From Treponema sp. (GTDB lineage: Bacteria > Spirochaetota > Spirochaetia > Treponematales > Breznakiellaceae): a stretch of 37,370 nt of DNA. The stretch lies in contig JAISMQ010000071.1 of assembly GCA_031276685.1 (NCBI GenBank), forward strand, positions 1 to 37,370, given 5' to 3'. A model generated the notes under the pieces. The model was given only the letters and a program-made list of their open reading frames with translations, was not told where the DNA came from and did not search any database. A program made the translations under genes and the position numbers. Position 1 is the stretch's first letter; every line of letters starts with the position of its first letter. Shown here piece after piece: positions 1-8,293 of the stretch.

Positions 1-1737
1 AGCCTGGGGGCGGAGCTTACGGTTAAGTCCTACATCGCGTATATGGAGAAGGCGAAGCCCAAGACCGTCATCGCCCAGCCCTGTCCCACCCTGGTGTCCT
101 TTATCGAAATGTACCGGCCAGAGCTGATTCCCTACCTGGCCCCCGCGGACAGCCCCATGATGCACACCATGAAGATGATCCGCCGCTTCTACACCGAATA
201 TCAAAACCACAAGATCGCCGTTATCTCCCCCTGCTATTCCAAGCGCCGGGAGTTTGATGCCTGCAAGCTGGGGGACTACAACGTGACCTTCCGTTCCCTG
301 GAAGATTATATAGACGCCCATGCCGTTGACGTGGCGCGGTTCCCCGCCGTGGAATACGACAATCCCCCTGCGGAGCGGGCGGTGCTTTTTTCTTCGCCCG
401 GCGGGCTTATGCGGACCGTGCAGCGCTACGATCAGGACGTGATGAGCCGTACCCGCAAGATTGAAGGGGTGAACGAGGTGTACCATTACTTTGCCCACCT
501 TGCCCAGGCCATTCAAACGGGGAACGCCCCGGTTTACCAGCTTATTGACTGCCTTAACTGCAGCATGGGCTGCAACGGCGGGCCGGGGACCCGGAACCGT
601 ACCAAACATCTGGACGATGTGGAATTCCTTGTGGAGAGGCGCCAAAAAGAGGCGCGGGCAAAGTACCAGAAGGGGGGCCGGCTACGGCGCTATCTGGGCC
701 GGAAAAAGCTTGAGAAAATGCTGGACAAGTACTGGACGGCGGATCTGTACAAGCGCGGCTATGTGGACCGTTCCTCGGTTTTCAAGAACCTGGTTCACGA
801 GCCCAACCGGCAGCAGATAGACGAGATATACGTTAAGCTTCATAAAACCGACCCCAGCCAAATACTTAACTGCGGGGCCTGCGGTTACCGGAGCTGCGAG
901 CAGATGGCGGTGGCGATCTTCAACGGCCTTAACAAGCCGGAAAACTGCGTCCACTACATGGAGGTAATTGCCGCCCAGCAGAGCGAAAGCGAGACCCGGC
1001 AGAAGCTTAACGCGGTGTACGACCGCACCCTGGTGGAACTGCACAAAAACCTGGACGGGATCAGCTCCCTTTCGTCAAGCATCACCGAAACCGCCAACTA
1101 TGTGTTTTCATCGACCTCCCAGATCGAAAAGATGGTGGAGGGGACCCAGGGTATCCATTCCACCCTGGAAAAGAACGCCGAGACGGTACTCCGGCTGAAT
1201 GAATCTTCCCAGGACAGCAAGGCGCGTTTCCACCGGATCGCAGAACTGATCGACGATGTGTCCGCCCAGGCGGACGAGCTGATCGAGGCATGCAGCGTTA
1301 TCGGGGACATCGCGGACCAGACCAGCATACTGGGGATGAACGCCGCCATTGAGGCCGCCCACGCCGGGGAGGCGGTGGGCAAGGGTTTCGCGGTGGTGGC
1401 GGGCGAAATACGGAAGCTGGCGGACAATTCCGGCAAGCAGGCGGTGGATATTCAAAACAGCCTGAAGAACATCAAGGTCCTGATCGACAGCTCCAAGGAA
1501 TCTTCCTCTCAGGCGGAAAACCAGTTCAACACCATTGTCGAACTGATCGCCCATGTAAAAACCGAAGAAATACGGATCAAGGGGACCATGGAAGAGCAGA
1601 CCGCCGGCAGCGCCCGGGTGATGAATTCCCTCCAGGAAATCAACAAGCTAATTTCCAAGGTAAAGGACGAATCGTCGAGCCTGCGGGAATCGGGCGAGCT
1701 GATAATCAACGACATCGGCGCGCTCAAGGTCATGTAG
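1..1737 (+). CDS. Soluble [FeFe]-hydrogenase-like H2 sensor fused to an MCP signalling domain (5' end outside window)
   Basis: The frame is open to the left edge, so the N-terminus (probably a ferredoxin domain) is missing. Seen in order: the hydrogenase H-domain, with QPCPTL in place of motif L1 TSCCP, SPCYSKRREF for L2, and LIDCLNCSMGCNGG for L3. A Cys-rich Fe-S domain (CGACGYRSC then C about 16 residues on, PF04060 style) follows. Then come a coiled-coil region and a methyl-accepting signalling tip (NAAIEAAHAGE, GKGFAVVAGEIRKLA). All four H-cluster cysteine ligands appear present. The proton-relay Cys of L1 is Pro, the L2 Met is Ser and the L3 Met is Leu, as expected for sensory (HydS-like) rather than catalytic enzymes. 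There is no membrane segment, HAMP domain or terminal CheR pentapeptide. The role as a cytoplasmic H2 sensor feeding the Che pathway is inference; the domain calls are firm. Ten bases separate it from the eutT-like gene. Confidence 0.9.
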   Translation, partial: SLGAELTVKSYIAYMEKAKPKTVIAQPCPTLVSFIEMYRPELIPYLAPADSPMMHTMKMIRRFYTEYQNHKIAVISPCYSKRREFDACKLGDYNVTFRSLEDYIDAHAVDVARFPAVEYDNPPAERAVLFSSPGGLMRTVQRYDQDVMSRTRKIEGVNEVYHYFAHLAQAIQTGNAPVYQLIDCLNCSMGCNGGPGTRNRTKHLDDVEFLVERRQKEARAKYQKGGRLRRYLGRKKLEKMLDKYWTADLYKRGYVDRSSVFKNLVHEPNRQQIDEIYVKLHKTDPSQILNCGACGYRSCEQMAVAIFNGLNKPENCVHYMEVIAAQQSESETRQKLNAVYDRTLVELHKNLDGISSLSSSITETANYVFSSTSQIEKMVEGTQGIHSTLEKNAETVLRLNESSQDSKARFHRIAELIDDVSAQADELIEACSVIGDIADQTSILGMNAAIEAAHAGEAVGKGFAVVAGEIRKLADNSGKQAVDIQNSLKNIKVLIDSSKESSSQAENQFNTIVELIAHVKTEEIRIKGTMEEQTAGSARVMNSLQEINKLISKVKDESSSLRESGELIINDIGALKVM

Positions 1738-1746
1738 GGGTTCCCA

Positions 1747-2322
1747 ATGATGACGAGCCTTTTTGGGGATCGCATGGTCTCCAAGGCAGACGGGCGGATA
1801 CGCTTCCGGGGCCTTATCGATTCGCTTGAGTCGGAAACCATCGAGGCCCAGGTGCTTGCCAATTCCCTGGGGGAACAGTACTACTGCGCGGCCCTGGGGG
1901 ACGTGCTTGGCTGTTTGCGCGCAATCATGTCGGCGGAGGTACGGGAGGCGCCCTTTGCCATGCCCTGCCTGTTCGGCCTTTCGGCGGACGAACTGCACCG
2001 CCAGACCCACGATGTAAAGGGGGCCTTTGGCCTTGCGGAACACCCGCTGCCGGATTACCGCCAGGGCCCGCTGGCGGCCCGGCTTAACACGCTGCGCGCC
2101 CGTATACGGGAAGCGGAACTCTGCGCCGTGCGGGTTTTTATCGAAGGCGGCGGCGCGAACCACGCCGACTCCGCGAACCAGGTTGGCCTCGCGAGCCAGA
2201 GCGGCCCCGCATGCTGCCGCGCCCCCCGCCGGGAAGACCTGCCCCTGGCCCTTAACCGGCTTTCCAGCGCCCTGTACTGGCTTTACTGCCGGCTGGTGGC
2301 GGGGTCACGGCCCCGCCCCTGA
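1747..2322 (+). CDS. eutT: EutT-type ATP:cob(I)alamin adenosyltransferase, lacking the N-terminal metal-binding part
   Basis: 191 aa. The sequence follows the catalytic half of enteric EutT closely: DRMVSKADGRIRFRGLIDS near the start, GLSADELHRQTHD in the middle, LNTLRARIREAELCAVRVF, and the closing ALNRLSSALYWL. These match EutT as I know it from enteric bacteria, where it makes adenosylcobalamin for ethanolamine ammonia-lyase. The protein starts about where the catalytic domain begins, so the upstream EutT segment with its His/Cys-Cys metal motif is absent. An insert of about 20 residues sits before ALNRLSS and contains an ACC triplet. No other eut gene is nearby. It lies 9 bp after the hydrogenase/MCP gene and is probably cotranscribed. 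The ribosome binding site is weak (GGGG about 7 bp upstream), and the second Met codon at 1750 is an alternative start. Family is confident; activity and metal use are not. Confidence 0.82.
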   Translation: MMTSLFGDRMVSKADGRIRFRGLIDSLESETIEAQVLANSLGEQYYCAALGDVLGCLRAIMSAEVREAPFAMPCLFGLSADELHRQTHDVKGAFGLAEHPLPDYRQGPLAARLNTLRARIREAELCAVRVFIEGGGANHADSANQVGLASQSGPACCRAPRREDLPLALNRLSSALYWLYCRLVAGSRPRP

Positions 2323-2327
2323 CCGCC

Positions 2328-3164
2328 CTATTCTTTGACCGCCGCGCCGCCCATAGCCGTTACCAGCATCTGCTGGGTTATCATAAAAAAGATGACAAAG
2401 GGAACCGAGACAATAACCGACCCGGCGGCAAAATTCGTAAATTCGTTTTTCCTGTCGGTAACAAAGCTAAAGAGCCCCAGCGCCAGGGTCTGGTTTTCGC
2501 TGGAACGCAGTACCATTTTGGGAAAGATAAAGTCCATCCAGGGCGATGTAAAGCTTGAAATGGCAAGAAAGATAAGGATGGGCTTTATTACGGGCAGGAT
2601 AATCGTAAAGAAGATGCGCAGGTTGTTGGCGCCGTCAATGCGGGCCGCCTCGTCAAGGGAGACCGGGACGGTGTCAACGTAACTCTTTACCAGCCAGGTG
2701 TTGTAGGGGATATTGCCGGCCAGGTATACCAGTATCAGGCCCCACAGCCGGTCCAGCCCGCCGATGCGGTACAGGATGACATAGATGGCGATCATCCCGA
2801 CAAACGAAGGGAAGATCTGGAGTACCAGCAGGCTCATCATCATGCTTTTCTTAAACGTAAAGAAAAACCGCGAAAACACGTAGGCACCCAGGGACGCCAC
2901 CAGCACGGTCAGGGCGGACGTGGCAACGGCAATGAGCAGGGTGTTGCGGAACCAGAGGCCGTAGTTGGTTTCCATGAAAAGGTGCCGGAAGTGTTCAAAG
3001 GTTATGCCTTTGGAAAAGGGGACAATCGCCATATCGGAAATTGAGTTCCCCGGCGACACGGCCCCGCTTAGTACATACACCAGGGGGTAAAGCACGAAGA
3101 ACGTTACCACCGAAAGAAAAACTATCAGGATGGTTTTGTTTACAATTTTTACGGCCTTGTACAT
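2328..3164 (-). CDS. malG: MalG-type sugar ABC transporter permease
   Basis: 278 aa inner-membrane permease with about six hydrophobic segments. The cytoplasmic EAA loop is clear (EAARIDGANNLRIFF followed by TIILP) and would contact the ATPase. Overall it resembles MalG/GanQ of maltose-type importers. The start codon overlaps the malF stop by one base (TAATG), so the two are translationally coupled; a GGAGG lies just upstream within the end of malF. It is the last gene of malE-malF-malG, ending 5 bp from the convergent eutT-like gene with no terminator hairpin visible between them. The substrate is probably maltose or maltodextrin but cannot be fixed from sequence alone. Confidence 0.9.
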   Translation of the reverse strand: MYKAVKIVNKTILIVFLSVVTFFVLYPLVYVLSGAVSPGNSISDMAIVPFSKGITFEHFRHLFMETNYGLWFRNTLLIAVATSALTVLVASLGAYVFSRFFFTFKKSMMMSLLVLQIFPSFVGMIAIYVILYRIGGLDRLWGLILVYLAGNIPYNTWLVKSYVDTVPVSLDEAARIDGANNLRIFFTIILPVIKPILIFLAISSFTSPWMDFIFPKMVLRSSENQTLALGLFSFVTDRKNEFTNFAAGSVIVSVPFVIFFMITQQMLVTAMGGAAVKE

Positions 3165-4495
3165 TATATCCTCCCTTCCCTGAAAGACTTGGTGCGTCTG
3201 AAATTGAAAATGGCAAAAGGCGCCAGAACGGCAAAGATCATAACCGCCAGAACCGATGCGTATTTATAATCCATCAGGGTAACGGTTAGTTTGTAAATCC
3301 AGGTGACAAGAATGTCCGTGCCTGCGGCGCTGGTAGTGGTGGTGTCGGCGACAATGGGCTGGCCTCCGGTAAGGAAGAAAATTGCCCCAAAGTTATTTAT
3401 GTTAAACGTAAAGGACATGATGATAAGCGGCATGGTCTGGTAAAGCACCAGGGGCAGGGTGATTCTGGTAAAGGTCTGGAACTTGTTGGCGCCGTCTATG
3501 CTGGAAGCTTCGTAAATATCCTTGGGTATGGCGGTAAGGGTCCCCGTTACCAGCAGCATAAAGTAGGGGACGCCGGCCCAGAAGTTCACCAAAACGCAGG
3601 TGAATTTGGCCATCCACTGGTCGGAAAGCCAGGGTATTACGGCGCCCGGTTTAAGAAAGCCCAGGGCGATAAGGGTCTGGTTGACGGTCCCAAAGGATCC
3701 GTTAAGCAGGTTTTGCCAGACCAGCATGGAAACTACCGCCGGCACCGCGTAGGGCAGGATAAAAACCGTTCTGAAAAAGGGGATAATTTTTATCTTGCTT
3801 TCGTGCAGCACCACCGCCAGTATGGTACCGCCGAAGTAGCAGGTAAAGGTGGCCAGGGCGCCCCACGCAAGGGTCCACGCGGCAACCCGGCCAAGCGCGC
3901 CGGTCCAGGTTTTTTCGCCGCCGAACATGGCGGCAAAATTCCTGGCCCCCACCCAGTCGACCGTATTATTGGGAGGTATGTGGTCGGGGGTAGAATAATT
4001 GGTAAAGGCCACAAGGACCGAAAACACCAGGGGTACGATGACAAAGAAAACTATCATCAGCACCGCCGGGGCCAGGCCGAAGATTGGGAAGGCCCGGTTA
4101 AGAAGCTCGCCGAAAGGGTTCCTGCTTTTCGGCATTCTTCCGGTAACCTTGTATTCGTCCCATGTTCTTAGGGCGCTGCGCGCCGTTATGGCATACATGG
4201 CGGCGTAGATGCCGATGACGGCGAGTACCATAACCCCGTCTATAAGCATAAAAACCGAATTGTCCCGCTGCCGTATGGGAAGCTGCGGTTTTGGGTCCCC
4301 CAGGGTGATAAGGTGGTACAGTACCGTTACCAGCCGGGGCGAAAGGACGATCATCACAACTTCGATAAGGGCAAGCAGGACACCTTTAAGGTACTGCTTC
4401 AGGAAGATGATGTGCCCCAGGCCCATAAAAGCCAGCGATGCGATTAGTACGCTGAGCCGATCCTTGTCTTTGCCCTTCTCAGTCATCTGCTGCAT
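3164..4495 (-). CDS. malF: MalF-type sugar ABC transporter permease
   Basis: 443 aa permease partner of MalG. The N-terminal third carries extra hydrophobic stretches (around FMGLGHIIFLKQYLKG and LLALIEVVMIVL) before the transport domain, as in longer MalF proteins. The EAA loop is readable as EASSIDGANKFQTFTRITLP. MalF and MalG form the membrane channel and need an MsmK/MalK-type ATPase, which is not encoded here. The start at 4495 gives MQQMTEKGKD; a second Met three codons later is possible. It lies about 97 bp after malE, with a terminator-like hairpin in that gap, so its expression is probably lower than that of the binding protein. Confidence 0.9.
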   Translation of the reverse strand: MQQMTEKGKDKDRLSVLIASLAFMGLGHIIFLKQYLKGVLLALIEVVMIVLSPRLVTVLYHLITLGDPKPQLPIRQRDNSVFMLIDGVMVLAVIGIYAAMYAITARSALRTWDEYKVTGRMPKSRNPFGELLNRAFPIFGLAPAVLMIVFFVIVPLVFSVLVAFTNYSTPDHIPPNNTVDWVGARNFAAMFGGEKTWTGALGRVAAWTLAWGALATFTCYFGGTILAVVLHESKIKIIPFFRTVFILPYAVPAVVSMLVWQNLLNGSFGTVNQTLIALGFLKPGAVIPWLSDQWMAKFTCVLVNFWAGVPYFMLLVTGTLTAIPKDIYEASSIDGANKFQTFTRITLPLVLYQTMPLIIMSFTFNINNFGAIFFLTGGQPIVADTTTTSAAGTDILVTWIYKLTVTLMDYKYASVLAVMIFAVLAPFAIFNFRRTKSFREGRI

Positions 4496-4516
4496 GGTTT
4501 ACCGCCTTTTATGACA

Positions 4517-4550
4517 GGCAGCCCCGGATCAGCGGGAACCCCGGGCTGCC
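4517..4550 (-). other. Second hairpin in the malE-malF gap
   Basis: Inverted repeat GGCAGCCC / GGGCTGCC (8 bp, 18-nt loop) lying between the malE terminator and the malF start on the transcribed strand. No T-run follows. It may be a processing or stabilising structure for the malE transcript end; function not known. Confidence 0.4.
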
Positions 4551-4555
4551 CAAAG

Positions 4556-4586
4556 AAAAAGGCCGCCCGTTTAATTCCGGACGGCC
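4556..4586 (-). terminator. Intercistronic intrinsic terminator after malE
   Basis: Read on the minus strand, GGCCGTCCG pairs with CGGGCGGCC (9 positions, one G-T) around an 8-nt loop, followed by TTTTTC. It begins 6 bp after the malE stop. This is the usual place for partial termination, giving more binding protein than permease. Confidence 0.7.
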
Positions 4587-4592
4587 CGCTGC

Positions 4593-5789
4593 TTAATTGG
4601 CCGCGATGATAACGTTGTTGCAGGCGTCAAGTTCCCGTTTGACATTGGCGCCGTTCCAGATATTCGCGCTGGCCGCGTTCATGGCGTCCCAGAATTTCGC
4701 CATGGGCGGAATCGAGGGCATGGGGAAAGCGTAGTTAAGCTGTTCTATAAAACCGGCGGCGTAGGGGTTGTTCGTGGAAACGTCAATGGCCGGCAGGGTA
4801 TTGGTGATATTGGCCCGGAGCTGCTGCATTTCCGGCGTCATAAGAAAAGCGCCAAAGTCGTTGGCCTCGTCGGGGTGGTTGGAATAGGCCGAAACGAACA
4901 TCACCCTGGTGCCGGAGAACGAAGCGGCGGGGGTGGTTTCCCCGGGCAGGCTTGGCAGGGGCGCGATGCCGATATCAAGGCCCGCGTTCACAAAATTCAT
5001 CACGTTCCAGGGGCCGGAGATGTACATGGCGGCTTTCCCGGACTGGAAGAGGCCGTCCGCCCTTGCGGTGTTAATGTCGGCGGCCGGCACGTTCAAAGCC
5101 TGCCGTATGCTCTGGAAGAACTCCATCCCCGTAACTGCGGCTTCGGAGTTCAGGTGGGTGTTCTGCGTATCGGTACCGCTGGGGCCAAAGAGCCGGTTCC
5201 CCCCCTTGGTGGTAAAGATGATGCTGTAATAGGCGTTGCCCACGTCCATAAGAAACGCATAGGTGTCCTCTTTCTTGAAGCTTTTTATGTAGGTAAGCAT
5301 AGCCGGCCAGGTCTTGGGCACTTCGCTTTCCTGGATAAGGGCCTTGTTGTAGAACAGTGCGTAGGTTTCCGCCGATACGGGGTAGCCGTATTGTACGCCC
5401 CCGTAGGTGGAGGCGGTACGGCAGGCGCCCAGAATGTTGCTGTTGACCGATTCGGTATTGGCCGTGGGCAGGACATGGCCGTTGGTTACCAGTTCCCCCA
5501 GGCGGTCGTGGGGCGCCGCGAAAAGGTCCGGGCCCACATTGGCGGGGCCGTCCAGGGCGATCTGGTTAACCGAATCGCCAAGCTCCACATTGACAAATTT
5601 GATCGTTACATTGGGGTGCAGTTTGGTGTAGGCCTCCCCCGCCTGCCTGACGAACTCATCGGGCCCATTGGTGGATTCCCACACCGTCAATTCAACTTTT
5701 GCCGGACCGGACGAGGCGGCCCCATCCTTCTTGCTGCATCCGGCAAAATCCAACAGTCCAAGAACTATCAAAAGAAGTCTTTTGAACAT
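4593..5789 (-). CDS. malE: MalE-type sugar-binding lipoprotein
   Basis: 398 aa extracytoplasmic solute-binding protein (family 1). The signal peptide MFKRLLLIVLGLLDFAGC ends in a lipobox (FAGC, Cys18), so it is probably lipid-anchored. The mature part has features of maltose/maltodextrin-binding proteins: LTVWES near the start, PDLFAAPHDRLGELV, and YAFPMPSIPPMAKFWDAM near the C-terminus. GGGAG lies about 7 bp before the ATG. It is first in malE-malF-malG and is followed directly by a terminator-like hairpin. A promoter candidate and a dyad lie upstream at 5826-5899. The family is firm; maltodextrin as ligand is inference from similarity to MalE/MalX. Confidence 0.88.
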   Translation of the reverse strand: MFKRLLLIVLGLLDFAGCSKKDGAASSGPAKVELTVWESTNGPDEFVRQAGEAYTKLHPNVTIKFVNVELGDSVNQIALDGPANVGPDLFAAPHDRLGELVTNGHVLPTANTESVNSNILGACRTASTYGGVQYGYPVSAETYALFYNKALIQESEVPKTWPAMLTYIKSFKKEDTYAFLMDVGNAYYSIIFTTKGGNRLFGPSGTDTQNTHLNSEAAVTGMEFFQSIRQALNVPAADINTARADGLFQSGKAAMYISGPWNVMNFVNAGLDIGIAPLPSLPGETTPAASFSGTRVMFVSAYSNHPDEANDFGAFLMTPEMQQLRANITNTLPAIDVSTNNPYAAGFIEQLNYAFPMPSIPPMAKFWDAMNAASANIWNGANVKRELDACNNVIIAAN

Positions 5790-5825
5790 TTTTGATCTCC
5801 CTTACGTGGTGATAATCGGTCCAGG

Positions 5826-5845
5826 CCAAAACCGCCCGGTTTTGG
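5826..5845. repeat. Dyad CCAAAACC / GGTTTTGG in the malE leader
   Basis: Perfect 8-bp inverted repeat with a 4-base loop (GCCC), 37 bp upstream of the malE start and downstream of its likely promoter. It could be a repressor operator or an RNA hairpin. Similar AAAACC/GGTTTT dyads lie in the pyrB and rpmH leaders. Confidence 0.55.
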
Positions 5846-5868
5846 GTATAGATCGACTTACATATGAA

Positions 5869-5899
5869 AGTATAGCACTAATTGCGTAAAGAATTTCAA
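5869..5899 (-). promoter_or_regulatory. Candidate malE promoter
   Basis: Minus-strand TTGAAA (5894-5899) and TATACT (5869-5874) with a 19-bp spacer. The -10 is near consensus but the spacing is long, so the -35 assignment is weak. It would start malE with a leader of about 70 nt. Confidence 0.45.
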
Positions 5900-5951
5900 A
5901 TAGCAGGAAAATTTTGTTCTGTCCGGCCGGTGTGGGCGGAAGATTGTTCAG

Positions 5952-5977
5952 AATTCTGTAATAAACGCCACAGAATT
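5952..5977. repeat. Inverted repeat AATTCTGT / ACAGAATT between malE and the thioesterase
   Basis: Perfect 8-bp arms with a 10-base spacer, in the 226-bp gap upstream of malE and downstream of the thioesterase gene (same strand). A second, imperfect GCGAAACGC/GCGTTTTCGC hairpin lies at about 5980-6000 and may end the thioesterase transcript, though no T-run follows. Confidence 0.35.
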
Positions 5978-6015
5978 ACGCGAAAACGCGGCGTTTCGCT
6001 GCCCGGCAAGCGGCT

Positions 6016-6435
6016 TCATTTTTTGGCGGTAGTAAAACCGTTGCCGATCATCTCGGCAATGGGGACGCCCAGATCGTCGCTTACGCTGATCCGGTAGACC
6101 GCCATGTTCTTTCCCCTGGACAGGCACACGGACCTGGCGGTAAGGCGTTTTCCCCTGGTGCTTTTCAGGTAGGAGATGCTGCAGGACTGGCCCACGGTAA
6201 TCCCCACATCGGCGCCGCAGACCATGTCCAGGTTCGAGTGTACCGCAAAGGCCAGATCCGCCAGCGTAAAGATGGCGCCCCCCTGGACCCCCCCGCCGGC
6301 GTTCCGGTGGGTATCGGTAATCTCCATGCTGCACTCCACCAGGTCTTCCCGTACCGAGTCGATGACCGCCCCCGCAGCCGCGGCCCAACGGTCGGCGGAA
6401 AAAAACGTCCGGAATTTGTCCAAGTCAATGTCCAC
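6016..6435 (-). CDS. PaaI/YbgC-type hotdog thioesterase
   Basis: 139 aa with the GTG start chosen here. AGGAGG sits 5 bp upstream of this GTG, and the length matches the PaaI family. An in-frame TTG at 6483 would extend it by 16 residues but has no ribosome binding site. The hotdog signature is HRNAGGGVQGGAIFTLADLA, with the conserved Asn/Gly-Gly region and the Asp of the active-site helix; the C-terminal half continues as the expected strand pattern. Such enzymes hydrolyse acyl-CoA thioesters, often phenylacetyl or hydroxybenzoyl types; the substrate here is unknown. It is divergent from rpoN, with only 47 bp between starts. Confidence 0.83.
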   Translation of the reverse strand: MDIDLDKFRTFFSADRWAAAAGAVIDSVREDLVECSMEITDTHRNAGGGVQGGAIFTLADLAFAVHSNLDMVCGADVGITVGQSCSISYLKSTRGKRLTARSVCLSRGKNMAVYRISVSDDLGVPIAEMIGNGFTTAKK

Positions 6436-6482
6436 GGGATCCTCCTGCGAATTTACGGTAACATGGCATTTTTGGTCCGTCA

Positions 6483-7862
6483 ATGTTACAATTAGGCACT
6501 GTGCAATTGCGGCCGGTCTTAATTCAGGAACAGCGCCTCAAAATGAACCCCCAGATTATCCAGGCGGTTAAATTGATCGAACTGCCCCTTCTGGACCTGC
6601 GCGGGCGGATTCAGGAGGAGCTTGAGCAGAACCCGGCGCTGGAGATGCTGGAAGACAGATCCACCGTTTCCCTGGAAGGGGCGGAAAAGCCTGTACGGGA
6701 GGAAGACGAGTACTTCGAGGCCAGCTCCGATCCGGGTTTTACCCGCCGGCAGGGCATGGAAGCCTCCGACGAGCGGCAGCGCTTTATGGAAGGGGTCCTT
6801 ACCCGTGCGGAAACCCTGCAGGAACACCTGCTGCAGCAGATCCAACTGGAACCTATCGACGGCGAGCTGCGCGGGATCTGCGAAACCCTGATCCAGAACC
6901 TGGACACCGACGGCTTCCACAAGGAACCTGTGGGGACCCTGTTCGCGGACCCTCCCCCCCGCCTTGAAGAAGCCATGAACCTGGTCCGTTCTCTGGACCC
7001 CTGCGGAACCTGTACCTCCGGCTACCTTGAGTCGCTGCGGGTCCAGGCGGGCTTTTTGGACAATCCCCCCCCGGGCATCGAGGAAGCCCTTGGCTGCCTG
7101 GAATCTCTGCAGGGGGAGGACCTGGGCCGGGGGACAACGGCGGAAATCGCCATGAAGCTGGGCAAAACCGAGGAGGAACTACAGCTTTGCCTGGACAGTA
7201 TCCGGGATCTTTCCCCGTTTCCGGGCCGGCAGTTTGCCTCCGGCGAGGTCCGCTACGTGATTCCCGATATACAGGTACTCCGCCGGGACGGGGATCTGGT
7301 TATCGTGCTGAACGAGGAAGAGATCCCCGTCCTGGGGATCAGCCACGATTTCCGCAAGCTTGTCTCCAGAACCAGCAAGGACACCCGCGAATTTGTCCAG
7401 AAGACCATCCAGGAGGCCCGCTGGTTCATCAACTCGGTCAACTTCCGGAACCAGACGCTGCTGCGGGTTTCGCGGGCGGTGGTGCTTTTCCAGCGGGATT
7501 TCTTTGTCCGGGGCCCCAAATTCCTGGCCCCCCTTACGCGGCGGGACATTGCCCAGGAACTGGAGCTTAACGACACGACCGTGTCCCGTATTGCGCGGGG
7601 GAAGTACATGCAGACCGAATGGGGGGTTTTCGAGATCCGGTACTTCTTTACGAATTCCATCAGCGGCCCCGGATCGGGGGGCTCCCAACATTCCAAGGGG
7701 GGCGTCAAGGAGGTGATCCGGGAGATCATCGATGCCGAAAAGGGGAAGCTTTCCGACCAGAAGATCGTGGAGCTTTTGTCAAAGCGGGGCATCAGCCTGG
7801 CCCGGCGGACGGTTGCCAAGTACCGGGCCGAGCTTGAACTGGGGTCGTCCTACGAACGCTAA
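6483..7862 (+). CDS. rpoN: RNA polymerase sigma-54 factor
   Basis: 459 aa. The N-terminal Q/L-rich activator-interaction region is visible (LIQEQRLKMNPQIIQAVKLI, then EELEQNPALE). The core-binding middle follows, then a helix-turn-helix region (RRDIAQELELNDTTVSRIARGKY), and the RpoN box ARRTVAKYR near residues 440-448, which contacts the -24 element. The length is normal. The start ATG lacks a clear Shine-Dalgarno, but the sequence from MLQLG aligns with the family start. The next gene is hpf, a neighbour seen in many bacteria. Genes activated through sigma-54 need an enhancer-binding ATPase, not encoded in this window. Confidence 0.95.
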   Translation: MLQLGTVQLRPVLIQEQRLKMNPQIIQAVKLIELPLLDLRGRIQEELEQNPALEMLEDRSTVSLEGAEKPVREEDEYFEASSDPGFTRRQGMEASDERQRFMEGVLTRAETLQEHLLQQIQLEPIDGELRGICETLIQNLDTDGFHKEPVGTLFADPPPRLEEAMNLVRSLDPCGTCTSGYLESLRVQAGFLDNPPPGIEEALGCLESLQGEDLGRGTTAEIAMKLGKTEEELQLCLDSIRDLSPFPGRQFASGEVRYVIPDIQVLRRDGDLVIVLNEEEIPVLGISHDFRKLVSRTSKDTREFVQKTIQEARWFINSVNFRNQTLLRVSRAVVLFQRDFFVRGPKFLAPLTRRDIAQELELNDTTVSRIARGKYMQTEWGVFEIRYFFTNSISGPGSGGSQHSKGGVKEVIREIIDAEKGKLSDQKIVELLSKRGISLARRTVAKYRAELELGSSYER

Positions 7863-7906
7863 CTTTTTCCGGGGTAGTGTGGTAGTATGGGACGCTGGAG
7901 GCTGCC

Positions 7907-8197
7907 ATGAATATTGACGTTAGGGCCGTGCATTTTAGCCTGAAGGATGAATCCAGACAGTACCTGGACCGGAAGATCGCCCGTATTCACAATGCGGAGA
8001 ACATGATCGTGGATCTGCTTATCACGCTGACCCACGACAAAGATTTTCAGGCGGAGGCGACGGTGAACTTCCGCTGGGGTGTTTCCGTCCACGTCAAGGA
8101 AACCGCGTTCGAAGTTAATCCGGCAATTGACAAGCTTATGGACGTGCTTGATCAGAAGATCACCAAAGAAAAAGAAAAGGCCGCGGCAAAGAGGTAG
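7907..8197 (+). CDS. hpf: Ribosome hibernation-promoting factor, short form
   Basis: 96 aa, the size of short HPF/YfiA proteins, which bind the 30S decoding centre and silence ribosomes in stationary phase. The beta-alpha-beta-beta-beta-alpha pattern is recognisable: MNIDVRAVHFSLKDESRQYL at the start, then EATVNFRWGVSVHVKE, and the final helix with a basic tail. GGAGG lies 6 bp before the ATG. It lies 44 bp downstream of rpoN and is probably cotranscribed. It lacks the C-terminal dimerisation domain of long HPF. Confidence 0.9.
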   Translation: MNIDVRAVHFSLKDESRQYLDRKIARIHNAENMIVDLLITLTHDKDFQAEATVNFRWGVSVHVKETAFEVNPAIDKLMDVLDQKITKEKEKAAAKR

Positions 8198-8293
8198 GCC
8201 GGCCGGCTTACCGGGAACTTCCGGGCCGGGGCTAAAGCCAGCCTGCGGACGCCGGGGGTAATTTAACGCACGACAGGCCGCTAGGAGCGCACT

